From Paramuribaculum sp. (GTDB lineage Bacteria; Bacteroidota; Bacteroidia; Bacteroidales; Muribaculaceae), in NCBI GenBank assembly GCA_029058705.1, contig JAIDXA010000078.1, positions 1 through 17,468 of the forward strand: 17,468 nt of DNA, written 5' to 3'. Under the pieces are notes generated by a model. That model saw only the letters and a program-made list of their open reading frames with translations, made no database searches and was not told the origin of the DNA. The position numbers were made by a program, and so were the translations under genes. Shown here in pieces: positions 1 through 7,099 of the stretch; position 1 is the stretch's first letter; the number at the start of each line of letters is the position of its first letter.

Positions 1-14
1 TTACCGGATCATCG

Positions 15-58
15 AAAAAAAACCCGGGGCGCGGCCAACTGCCGCGCCCCGGTTTTTT
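15..58. terminator. Strong bidirectional intrinsic terminator downstream of the GH84 gene
   Basis: A perfect 12-bp GC-rich stem (24-35 pairing with 41-52) encloses the 5-nt loop CAACT. It is flanked by an A-tract at 15-22 and a T-tract at 53-58, so a U-run follows the hairpin on either strand. It lies 21 nt past the minus-strand GH84 stop codon and should end that transcript. It could equally stop a plus-strand gene entering from left of the window. Confidence 0.92.
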
Positions 59-79
59 CAATTCATCTTAACCGGACTC

Positions 80-2635
80 TCAACGCTGGATAAGCTCAAA
101 AAGTCGGGCATGACCATTTACCTTGATCATTGACGTATTCGGTGAAAGAACAACCGTGGCATACGGCGTCTTGACCTCAATCGATGCAATCTCGCGTCCC
201 TTGCTGTCAAACTGCCGCACTGTGACCGCGCCCATCATGTCTGCCATAAGCATGACAAGATCGTTTGCTCCCGTCAGACGTGAGAACTCGAGCGTTCCCT
301 CCAGAGAGGTCCATGTCGTCGGATTGTCATCAAACGCCTTAAGCGACGATTCAACATCTTTCGACTCAATCTTCATTCCGAGACGTTCCGGAGTCAGAGG
401 ATTTACATGGAGCGTGCGCACAGACGCCCACGACTTACGGTCGGAATCCAGACGACGCAGACGCAGATAACGAGCATCGACCGGCTCTCCCTTCCACGTA
501 TACTCATAGGTCTTGGCAAGTTCCGGGCTCAAAGCAACCCAATTCTTACCATCGGCCGAAGTCTCGATCACCATATTGTCGAAATAGTCTCCGTCATCGA
601 CCGAATTGCGGCCCTGGACGAGAACCACCTCGTCGATCGGACGCACCGCCTGCAGATCAAGACCGAACCACGAACCGGGTCCCTGTGCTTCCTGTGTCGA
701 GAAAAACGACTTAGGATCATTGTCGAGCATCGCCGCGATCTGCGATGGCTTCAGATAGGGGAACGTTCCGATTCCCTCATACATGGCCGGAACACGTCCG
801 CTGACCCTCTTGTAGAAACCTTTGATCATTCCGTTCATGGCGTTCTCATAGAACGGCTGCAGCTTCATCGTGCCGACTTTATGGCTATTGTAGGCCTTCT
901 CCTCGTCCGGAGTCATCAGCGTAGCCATATAATCCTGCCAGAAAATCGAATCGTTGCCCTTTTCATAAGTCTTGATCAGATCAAGAGTGGCAAGGCCACG
1001 TTTGCCGAGCTTGGTGAATTCCGCAAGCCACGGCTTCATCTCCTTGATCAGAGCGGGATTGTTGCCGTCCTTGAGGATCTTCGACTCAACACCGGTTATC
1101 TTTGTGAATTCCGACTTCAGAGCGTCGAACTGCCCCTGCGTATAGTTGTTGAACGGGAAGATGGTCGTTTCCCACGACTCATCGCGGCGATAGCCCGTCT
1201 CCGTATCTGCCGAATGAATGGCAAATGTGCGGTAAGCGTCCGCCGCATCAGGCATCAGCTCCACCAGACCGCGTTCCCAGTTGTCGATAGCATTATATGC
1301 AGGTGTGTTCCATGAATAATCGGCAACACCATAGAGGGCAAGCTTCGAAGCCTCGCCATGTTCCATCGGATTGCTGACAACACCCGCAACCTCTTTTGAA
1401 GTCAGCGTCGTGTCAAGACCATACACCGGCCCCTGCATCAGAATATGTTTGCAATAGTCCGTCACCGGATAATTCCACCAGTAAAGAGCCGGTCGCTTGA
1501 TGCGCGAATTGATAAAGTCAAGCGTCTCGTGGGTCAGATCGCTGCACACTACAGCTCCAGTCCAGAAAACCTCGACATCCGGATTCAACCCGCGGCCATA
1601 GACTGCCAGCGGGCCATTTGGGCCGGGCTTCGCCCAGAGCTGGGAATAATCCGTCGGACAGACGATCAGATTCGTCACATCGCCCTTCTTCTTGACAAAA
1701 TCCGTTGTCAGATTGTTGAGAAGTTCAACCTGACGGTCTGGATTCGTCCCGTCTCCGTCGATATCGTCAAAGAAAACCGCGAATGAACGCACTCCCAGAT
1801 CATACATCATATTAAACTTGTTGACCAGCGAATCATAGTCCTCCTTGTTCCAGCGGATATCTTTTCCGGGATGGATAGCCCAGATAAAATTGACACGGTT
1901 GCGCTTGGCAGCCTCGACAAGCTCCTTGATGTTGCGGGCCTGATCCTCCGGATAAGGCTGACGCCAGTATGGCGAGCTGTGATATGGATCATCCTTCGGT
2001 CCATAGAGATAATCGCACATCTTGTGCCGTCCGTAGAAATCCAGAAGCGACATACGCACCTCGTGACTCCACGGAGCGCCGTAGAAACCCTCGACAACAC
2101 CACGATACTTCATCGACGGATAATCATTGACAACCATCATCGGAAGTTCGCCTGCAGCCACACGCTCCGACTCAAGGATCTGGCGAAGCGTCTGAAGTCC
2201 GTAAAAAGCGCCTCGCTCGTTATAGCCCGTGACAGTGATCTTCTTAGGCCCGATATCAAGGACATACGCTCCGTCGACCGGTTTGACTCCGGCCTTCGAC
2301 GCAACCTTTTCGCCGAAATCGATTTCAATTTCTATTCCCTTGGGCTCCTGACGGATAAATGCGACATCATTGGCAAATGCTTTCTTCTTATCCTTTATCC
2401 GGAAACCGCCGGTGGGATTCAGAATGCCCGAATAAGGCGTTTCAACACTCTGTGGCACAGGATTGATCACAAGCCCGTGATGGTCAAGTTTCTTGCCCGG
2501 AACGGGATTGACCGTCTGCACTTCGCCGCGCTGCGAATCGAAGTCAAAACCGCCGTCGGTTTCGGCATGTGCCGTTCCTGAAACCGTCGCGGACAATACT
2601 GCCGCCGCGACAAACGTCTTGGTTAGTTTAATCAT
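80..2635 (-). CDS. Secreted GH84 beta-N-acetylglucosaminidase (O-GlcNAcase/hyaluronidase-like) with C-terminal discoidin-type domain
   Basis: 851 aa. Residues 1-24 form a Sec signal peptide ending AHA. An N-terminal GH20b-like alpha/beta domain (about 55-165) precedes the GH84 barrel (about 175-450). The tandem catalytic aspartates are D290-D291 in FFDDID. Remembered alignment with the Bacteroides thetaiotaomicron enzyme BtGH84 also matches G183, K214, Y330 (CPTDY), N388 and D393 (WWNYPVTD) and N422 (NPMEH), so the active site appears complete. The family cleaves terminal beta-GlcNAc by substrate-assisted catalysis through an oxazoline intermediate. Residues about 625-745 resemble an F5/8 type C (discoidin) carbohydrate-binding domain, and about 750-851 form a further beta-rich domain. 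The likely site of action is the periplasm or cell surface, trimming host glycans. It starts 45 nt after the WG-repeat lipoprotein gene on the same strand with no terminator between, so the two are probably co-transcribed. Confidence 0.93.
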   Translation of the reverse strand: MIKLTKTFVAAAVLSATVSGTAHAETDGGFDFDSQRGEVQTVNPVPGKKLDHHGLVINPVPQSVETPYSGILNPTGGFRIKDKKKAFANDVAFIRQEPKGIEIEIDFGEKVASKAGVKPVDGAYVLDIGPKKITVTGYNERGAFYGLQTLRQILESERVAAGELPMMVVNDYPSMKYRGVVEGFYGAPWSHEVRMSLLDFYGRHKMCDYLYGPKDDPYHSSPYWRQPYPEDQARNIKELVEAAKRNRVNFIWAIHPGKDIRWNKEDYDSLVNKFNMMYDLGVRSFAVFFDDIDGDGTNPDRQVELLNNLTTDFVKKKGDVTNLIVCPTDYSQLWAKPGPNGPLAVYGRGLNPDVEVFWTGAVVCSDLTHETLDFINSRIKRPALYWWNYPVTDYCKHILMQGPVYGLDTTLTSKEVAGVVSNPMEHGEASKLALYGVADYSWNTPAYNAIDNWERGLVELMPDAADAYRTFAIHSADTETGYRRDESWETTIFPFNNYTQGQFDALKSEFTKITGVESKILKDGNNPALIKEMKPWLAEFTKLGKRGLATLDLIKTYEKGNDSIFWQDYMATLMTPDEEKAYNSHKVGTMKLQPFYENAMNGMIKGFYKRVSGRVPAMYEGIGTFPYLKPSQIAAMLDNDPKSFFSTQEAQGPGSWFGLDLQAVRPIDEVVLVQGRNSVDDGDYFDNMVIETSADGKNWVALSPELAKTYEYTWKGEPVDARYLRLRRLDSDRKSWASVRTLHVNPLTPERLGMKIESKDVESSLKAFDDNPTTWTSLEGTLEFSRLTGANDLVMLMADMMGAVTVRQFDSKGREIASIEVKTPYATVVLSPNTSMIKVNGHARLFELIQR

Positions 2636-2680
2636 TGGTTGGTTTTATAATTGAAGTTATATTATAGTCATTTCTGCAAA

Positions 2681-4495
2681 TCAATCGTCGGGGCCACCGA
2701 ATTCGTCGCTTTCTTCGTCCGCAAACTGAATCTTAAGGTCCTCCTTGTTTCCGGCATAACTGAAAATCGACTTCTCTCCGGCCGAAAGCTTGCCCCAGAC
2801 AACACTCACCGAATTCGGCTCAAGTGTGATCCGTGCGCTGCGGCCATTGCCCAGATCCACAAGTGTCGCGCCGTTATTGCTGTCAAGCTCCTGTCCGTAA
2901 GCCGAAAAATGCTTCACAAGAGCCGCATAAAGAGTCCGCAGCTTTCCCCGCAGTTTTCCATAATTGTTGAACGTAACGGTAAACTTCGAGGGCGTCTGCG
3001 ACGTAAAAACATATCCGGTCGGAATCTTATTCATATGATACCAGTAATAATTTCCCCACACATAATCGATCACCTTCTCCTGACGATAAGTCTGATGACT
3101 CAGATTCGACGGGAATGTAACCGTCTCCGAAATCATCTCACCCTCGACCGTAGGAAACAGATTGACCTCGTTCGTATAGGAATAATTCGACGCAACCGGC
3201 TTATTGGTCGAAGAGAAATAACGGGCCTGGCGCTCGAGTGTCTTCTGGACCGACGACTGGAATGTGATGCTGTCCATCGTGTTGGCATCCATACCTACGC
3301 CTGAAACAAGCGCATCGATGTCGATATGGTCAGACTCCACATAATAGCACGGTATCAGCGAAGCATAGTCTATCATGCTGAACTGCTCCTGATCGGCGGC
3401 CATCTCTCCGTCAAGCGTTATAACCTGCCAGCGGTCCTCGCGCACCTGCACGAACACATGGTCGCCGAACAGAGGGGAAACATCCATAAACTTCTTTGCA
3501 ACAGCCTTCGATCCGTCCAGATTAAGAATGACCCATTCCGGATCATCTCCATCCTCCGCCTCATTGACCGCTATGTGCTCAGCCCCGAGAAAACGCGCAT
3601 ACGTATATTTGGCTTTCATAACCACTCCCTCGCCTATCGACTTCATGCCATAACGGCCCGAATCATCACAATATATATAATGATTGCCCGCGACATCCGT
3701 AATCGAACTGTTCGAAGGATCCGGTCTGACCGCAATCTCCCCGTTCAAATCCATCAGACCCCAGCTCTCCTTGTCGCCGTCATGAACCCCGACCGGTAGA
3801 TAGCCGCTCCGGAACCGATCGCCGATACGGCTATACTTTCTTGAGCTAACCGTGAAAAGTTTTTCTCCATTATAGTCAAAGACCGTTGCGACAGACTCTT
3901 CCGTCGAATCGGCGTTTTCCGTCGTAAAAAACGAAAAACTGCGCGAATCATGCGCAATGATCCTGCCGTCGGCCGGCGTGTTGATCGAATAATACTTGGC
4001 CGGAACAACAACATCGCCGTTAAAATCGATCACACCCTGCACCGTATCCGACGAAAAAACAGACAGCCCGTCATTGAAATCCCCGAAATGCTTGGGCTGC
4101 AGACTGCCTATCCGCTCCAGCGACGCAACCTCGTTGCCATCCACATCGATGATCGTCACCGGCTGATCCCGTTCGGCAACTATCGCATGACCCTTATGGA
4201 AATTGCTCACATAGCGATACTCCTTGTCTCCGACAGTCACAGGATGTTCATCGGCCGAATACAATTCCCAGTAACCCCTGGAATTCTGAGCCCAGAAACG
4301 CCCGCATGTCACAGGCGAAGGCCTGTGCGAAAACTCAGGCGCCACAACAACCGCTCCGTCAGCACTCACAAAGCCCCAGTCGTCGCCACCTTTGATCTTA
4401 CACGGAAAAGCCTCATAATCACCGGCCGGTGTTCCACACGCCGAAAACAGCAGCACGGCCAATGCAAAAACTGTCAAAAGAGTCGAATTCTTCAT
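2681..4495 (-). CDS. WG-repeat lipoprotein with uncharacterised C-terminal domain
   Basis: 604 aa. The N-terminus has a hydrophobic stretch and a lipobox (FSAC, lipidated Cys20), so this is an exported lipoprotein. No acidic surface-export signal follows the cysteine directly. From about 35 to 365 there are degenerate WG-type beta repeats, for example DDWGFVSADGAVVVAPEF, QGVIDFNGDVVVPAKY, ESWGLMDLNGEIAV and a diverged DRWQVITLDGEMA. These units typically build a propeller-like or solenoid binding surface. Residues about 390-590 form a separate domain that I do not recognise, ending in an acidic tail (DEESDEFGGPDD). The gene precedes GH84 by 45 nt on the same strand and is divergent from the GH109-like gene. 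A binding or scaffolding role beside the hexosaminidase is inferred from context only; the molecular function is unknown. Confidence 0.85.
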   Translation of the reverse strand: MKNSTLLTVFALAVLLFSACGTPAGDYEAFPCKIKGGDDWGFVSADGAVVVAPEFSHRPSPVTCGRFWAQNSRGYWELYSADEHPVTVGDKEYRYVSNFHKGHAIVAERDQPVTIIDVDGNEVASLERIGSLQPKHFGDFNDGLSVFSSDTVQGVIDFNGDVVVPAKYYSINTPADGRIIAHDSRSFSFFTTENADSTEESVATVFDYNGEKLFTVSSRKYSRIGDRFRSGYLPVGVHDGDKESWGLMDLNGEIAVRPDPSNSSITDVAGNHYIYCDDSGRYGMKSIGEGVVMKAKYTYARFLGAEHIAVNEAEDGDDPEWVILNLDGSKAVAKKFMDVSPLFGDHVFVQVREDRWQVITLDGEMAADQEQFSMIDYASLIPCYYVESDHIDIDALVSGVGMDANTMDSITFQSSVQKTLERQARYFSSTNKPVASNYSYTNEVNLFPTVEGEMISETVTFPSNLSHQTYRQEKVIDYVWGNYYWYHMNKIPTGYVFTSQTPSKFTVTFNNYGKLRGKLRTLYAALVKHFSAYGQELDSNNGATLVDLGNGRSARITLEPNSVSVVWGKLSAGEKSIFSYAGNKEDLKIQFADEESDEFGGPDD

Positions 4496-4681
4496 TTCAC
4501 GGTATTTTGGGTTTATTAAAGCAATGATTGGATTTGACCTTTATTCGCTCAAAGATGTTTTTTTTCGAGTGATGCATGATGACTTATGCAGAGAGCGGCA
4601 CAGGCATCGCGGATTAGAAACACATCACACACCGCTCCGGAATTTTCCATCCTGATTGAATTCAAACATTCTCTGAGTTTG

Positions 4682-4689
4682 CAAATATA
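4682..4689 (-). promoter_or_regulatory. Candidate Bacteroidota -7 element for lipoprotein-GH84 operon
   Basis: The minus strand reads TATATTTG, a perfect TAnnTTTG. The matching -33 signal is poor: TTTG at 4705-4708 is only 15 nt away, against the usual 19-22. Use of this site would give a leader of about 180 nt before the ATG at 4495. Confidence 0.45.
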
Positions 4690-4721
4690 CGAAGAATATC
4701 CGACCAAAAAAACAGCATCAC

Positions 4722-4753
4722 TTTGCATTTTAGATTAATATGGATTATTTTTG
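4722..4753 (+). promoter_or_regulatory. Bacteroidota sigma-ABfr-type promoter for the GH109-like gene
   Basis: TTTG (4722-4725), a 20-nt spacer, then TATTTTTG (4746-4753), matching the TTTG / TAnnTTTG pattern at normal spacing. Transcription would begin near 4760, about 40 nt before the ATG at 4800. This argues against the upstream in-frame ATG at 4740, which falls inside the promoter. Confidence 0.72.
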
Positions 4754-4799
4754 CAGACTGGAAAGTCATCATAACTCACATTTCACAACAATATCGCCA

Positions 4800-6188
4800 A
4801 TGAACATCAGAAAAATCCTGACCGGAATCGCCGTGACACTCGCAACCGTGTGTGCAACAACTTCGCTTGCCGTCACCCCAATCAAGACCACCATCCCCAA
4901 ACGGCCGGCCGGAGCGACCGACCTCGTCGGATTCGCCTTGCCGCCAATCGATACGGTCAGAGTCGGATTCATCGGGCTTGGAATGCGCGGTCCCGATGCG
5001 GTCGACCGGTTCGCCCACATCCCGGGTACTAAAATAGTCGCACTCTGCGACATCGAAAAAGAACGTGCCGAAAAATGCCAGGCCAGACTCGACAAAGCTG
5101 ACAGACCCCGGGCAACAGTCTACGGAGGTTCGCCCGACAGCTGGAAAAAACTCTGCGATCGCCCTGACATAAACCTCGTCTATATCGCGACCGACTGGGT
5201 AAACCATGCCCCCATGGCCAAATATGCAATGGAAAAAGGAAAACATGTAGCGATAGAAGTCCCCGCTGCAATGACTCTCGACGAAATCTGGGATCTCATA
5301 AACACCGCAGAAAAAACCGGACGACACTGCATGATGCTCGAAAACTGCGTCTACGATTTCTTTGAACTGAACACCCTCAACATGGCTCAGAAAGGACTGT
5401 TCGGCGACATCCTTCACGTCGAAGGCGCATACATCCACAACCTCAACGACTTCTGGCCATACTACTGGAACAACTGGCGAATGGACTACAACCGCAAAAA
5501 CCGCGGCGACGTATATCCCACCCACGGAATGGGGCCTGCCTGCCAGCTGCTCGACATACACCGCGGCGACAGAATGGAAACGCTCGTCTCCATGGACACC
5601 AAACCCGTCAACGGACCGGCCTTCATCGAAAAATCAACCGGGAAAAAACCGGAATCATTTGCCAACGGCGACCACACAATGACAATGATCCGCACCGTCA
5701 ACGGAAAAACCATAATGATTCAGCACGACGTCGTGACCCCCCGTCCATACTCACGCATGTACCAGCTCACCGGCACTAAAGGATTTGCAGAAAAATATCC
5801 CACCCCCGGCTACGCTTTCGAGCCCGAACAGATTGCCGGCGACTCAATCCCCGACCACGAGAACCTGTCTGCCCACGGATACATTTCCGACGCCCAGCGC
5901 CAGGCTCTGACCGAACGCCACCAGCATCCCATTATTAAAGAGGTGGGAGAAGTGGCAAAAAAAGTCGGCGGACACGGCGGTATGGACTACATCATGGACT
6001 ACAGGCTCGTCTACTGCCTGCGCAACGGACTGCCGCTCGACATGGATGTCTACGACATGGCCGAATGGTGCTCTTTGGTCCCGCTGTCGAAAATCTCGCT
6101 CGAAAACGGATCGGCCCCGGTCGAAGTCCCCGACTTCACCCGCGGCGCCTGGAAAAAGCTCTCCGGCTATCGCCATTTCTACAAATAG
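4800..6188 (+). CDS. Secreted Gfo/Idh/MocA-fold protein, GH109-like alpha-N-acetylgalactosaminidase
   Basis: 462 aa from the ATG at 4800. That start leaves a clean Sec signal peptide (about residues 1-24) and lies just downstream of the promoter; the in-frame ATG at 4740 adds 20 unlikely residues. A Rossmann NAD(P)-binding motif G59-L-G61-M-R-G64 follows, with the acidic residue D84 ending the second strand (ALCD). Family blocks include TDWVNHAP (131-138), EVPAA (E153), ENCVYD (181-186) and DVYPTHGMGP (237-246). Y239 and H242 have the spacing of the functionally tested Tyr225/His228 of the Elizabethkingia GH109 enzyme, as I recall it. GH109 uses tightly bound NAD in a transient redox cycle to hydrolyse terminal alpha-GalNAc, as on mucin O-glycans or A-antigen. 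Divergence from the GH84 operon fits joint N-acetylhexosamine release. An ordinary Gfo/Idh/MocA oxidoreductase is the alternative; substrate is not readable from sequence. Confidence 0.85.
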   Translation: MNIRKILTGIAVTLATVCATTSLAVTPIKTTIPKRPAGATDLVGFALPPIDTVRVGFIGLGMRGPDAVDRFAHIPGTKIVALCDIEKERAEKCQARLDKADRPRATVYGGSPDSWKKLCDRPDINLVYIATDWVNHAPMAKYAMEKGKHVAIEVPAAMTLDEIWDLINTAEKTGRHCMMLENCVYDFFELNTLNMAQKGLFGDILHVEGAYIHNLNDFWPYYWNNWRMDYNRKNRGDVYPTHGMGPACQLLDIHRGDRMETLVSMDTKPVNGPAFIEKSTGKKPESFANGDHTMTMIRTVNGKTIMIQHDVVTPRPYSRMYQLTGTKGFAEKYPTPGYAFEPEQIAGDSIPDHENLSAHGYISDAQRQALTERHQHPIIKEVGEVAKKVGGHGGMDYIMDYRLVYCLRNGLPLDMDVYDMAEWCSLVPLSKISLENGSAPVEVPDFTRGAWKKLSGYRHFYK

Positions 6189-6271
6189 AAATCAAAAATC
6201 CGATTTAATCGATATTTTTTAGCATTTAAATTTGATTTTTTGTTAAATTTTTGTTAAACGCATCACAACTC

Positions 6272-6303
6272 TTGTTCAGTTGATCAGAAATTAGCTACAT
6301 TTG
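6272..6303 (+). promoter_or_regulatory. Promoter of the short terminated transcript
   Basis: TTG at 6272-6274, a 21-nt spacer, then TACATTTG at 6296-6303, a perfect TAnnTTTG. Initiation is expected near 6310. The terminator at 6350-6378 lies only about 45-75 nt downstream and no reading frame intervenes. Confidence 0.7.
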
Positions 6304-6309
6304 CATGTG

Positions 6310-6378
6310 TGTTTTTCATAGTATTAGATTAAGATAAAGGTTTAAAGGGAAAGAGATGTTGTGAAACATCTCTTTTTT
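6310..6378 (+). ncRNA. Predicted small RNA or terminated leader of about 65-70 nt
   Basis: This segment runs from the expected start of the 6296-6303 promoter to a strong intrinsic terminator. It has an unstructured A/U-rich 5' part (containing CATAGTATTAGATTAAG) and a purine-rich middle (GGTTTAAAGGGAAAG), then the hairpin. A second -7 element lies after the terminator at 6410-6417, so yciO does not need this transcript, which favours a free-standing RNA over an attenuator. The 5' segment resembles, from memory, a short element repeated in many Bacteroidales intergenic regions; I cannot check this here. The alternative is a leader in which read-through past the terminator is regulated. Confidence 0.6.
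6350..6378 (+). terminator. Intrinsic terminator of the small RNA
   Basis: An 11-bp stem (6350-6360 with 6365-6375) has the tetraloop GTGA and runs directly into T's up to 6378. It sits upstream of yciO rather than after a coding gene. Confidence 0.85.
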
Positions 6379-6409
6379 ATTTTTATTTTTATATTTCCAT
6401 GCCTTTTCT

Positions 6410-6417
6410 TAACTTTG
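6410..6417 (+). promoter_or_regulatory. Candidate -7 element for the yciO operon
   Basis: TAACTTTG matches TAnnTTTG and lies 46 nt upstream of the yciO ATG, beyond the small-RNA terminator. No convincing -33 TTG is present at the right distance. Confidence 0.45.
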
Positions 6418-6463
6418 TTGATGGCAGAACAGCCGTTCCAATCTCCAACCACCCTCATCCTTC

Positions 6464-7081
6464 ATGAAAACATTCAGAATCTACCCATCGTCAATCAACG
6501 ACAGATTCATCGCCGAAGTGGCCGACGCCATGCGCGGCGGAGATCTGATTCTCTATCCGACCGACACAATCTATGCAATCGGATGCGATGCCACAAACCA
6601 GAACGCAATAGAACGGCTATGCCGGATCAAAAACATCAATCCCCAAAAAAACACCTTGTCTATAATCTGCTGCGACATATCGCAGGCCAGCGAATATGCC
6701 CGCATCGACAACCGCGCCTACGCCGTGCTGCGACACAACACCCCCGGGCCTTTCACATTCATACTGCCGGCGGCAACGACTCTCCCTAAAATCTTCAAAG
6801 GACGACGGCAGGTCGGACTCAGAATCCCGGACAACCCAATACCCATAGCGCTCGCAAAAGAACTCGGACATCCGATTCTGACAACGTCAATACCGACAGA
6901 CGCGCTCTCCGACGACGAAATAACATCAGTCGACGAAATCTCGTTGCGCTACGAATCACATCCTGCCATCGGCGTCCTCGTCGATGGTGGAAACGGCAAC
7001 CTGACTCCTTCAACAATCGTAGACCTGACCGACAGCTCCAATCCGGAAATAATCCGGCAGGGCGCCGGATCGATAAACTGA
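6464..7081 (+). CDS. Sua5/YciO/YrdC-family protein, YciO subfamily
   Basis: 205 aa covering the whole single-domain YrdC fold. Family blocks are LILYPTDTIYAIGCD (28-42), the basic segment CRIKNIN (53-59), TPGPFTFIL (93-101), VGLRIPDNP (117-125) and STIVDLTD (183-190). The region where TsaC/Sua5 proteins carry an SAN motif reads TTSIPTDALSDD, and the sequence follows the E. coli YciO pattern (TSL...DSDPEEI). It is therefore better called YciO than TsaC. The family makes threonylcarbamoyl-AMP for the t6A37 modification of ANN-decoding tRNAs; YciO proteins share the fold but their physiological role is less settled. It is the first gene of a run with the ATPase-TOPRIM gene (18-nt gap) and menA. 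Cytosolic. Confidence 0.88.
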   Translation: MKTFRIYPSSINDRFIAEVADAMRGGDLILYPTDTIYAIGCDATNQNAIERLCRIKNINPQKNTLSIICCDISQASEYARIDNRAYAVLRHNTPGPFTFILPAATTLPKIFKGRRQVGLRIPDNPIPIALAKELGHPILTTSIPTDALSDDEITSVDEISLRYESHPAIGVLVDGGNGNLTPSTIVDLTDSSNPEIIRQGAGSIN

Positions 7082-7099
7082 TCAAAAACAGCCACGGAC

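Larger units (their letters stand above)
4496..4799. other. AT-rich divergent intergenic region between lipoprotein/GH84 and GH109-like transcripts
   Basis: About 304 nt without a supportable gene. It holds a minus-strand -7 element at 4682-4689 and a well-spaced plus-strand promoter at 4722-4753. The interval 4500-4680 would be the minus-strand leader if the 4682-4689 element is used. It contains a short interrupted inverted repeat (TGCAT at 4573-4577, ATGCA at 4586-4590) and no strong hairpin. Confidence 0.6.

Noticed and set aside
407..1315. Long plus-strand open frame (302 codons) opposite the GH84 gene
   Set aside because: It lies entirely antisense to a gene with clear family motifs, and its translation is Arg/Leu/Ile-rich with no recognisable domain; it is a shadow of GC-rich codon use.
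4740..4799. In-frame upstream ATG extending the GH109-like gene by 20 residues
   Set aside because: It falls inside the promoter (4722-4753) and would bury the signal peptide behind a polar, His-rich stretch.
6189..6240. A/T-only inverted repeat (6189-6196 with 6231-6238) after the GH109-like gene as a terminator
   Set aside because: The 8-bp stem has one G-C pair, with a 34-nt loop, so it is too weak to call.
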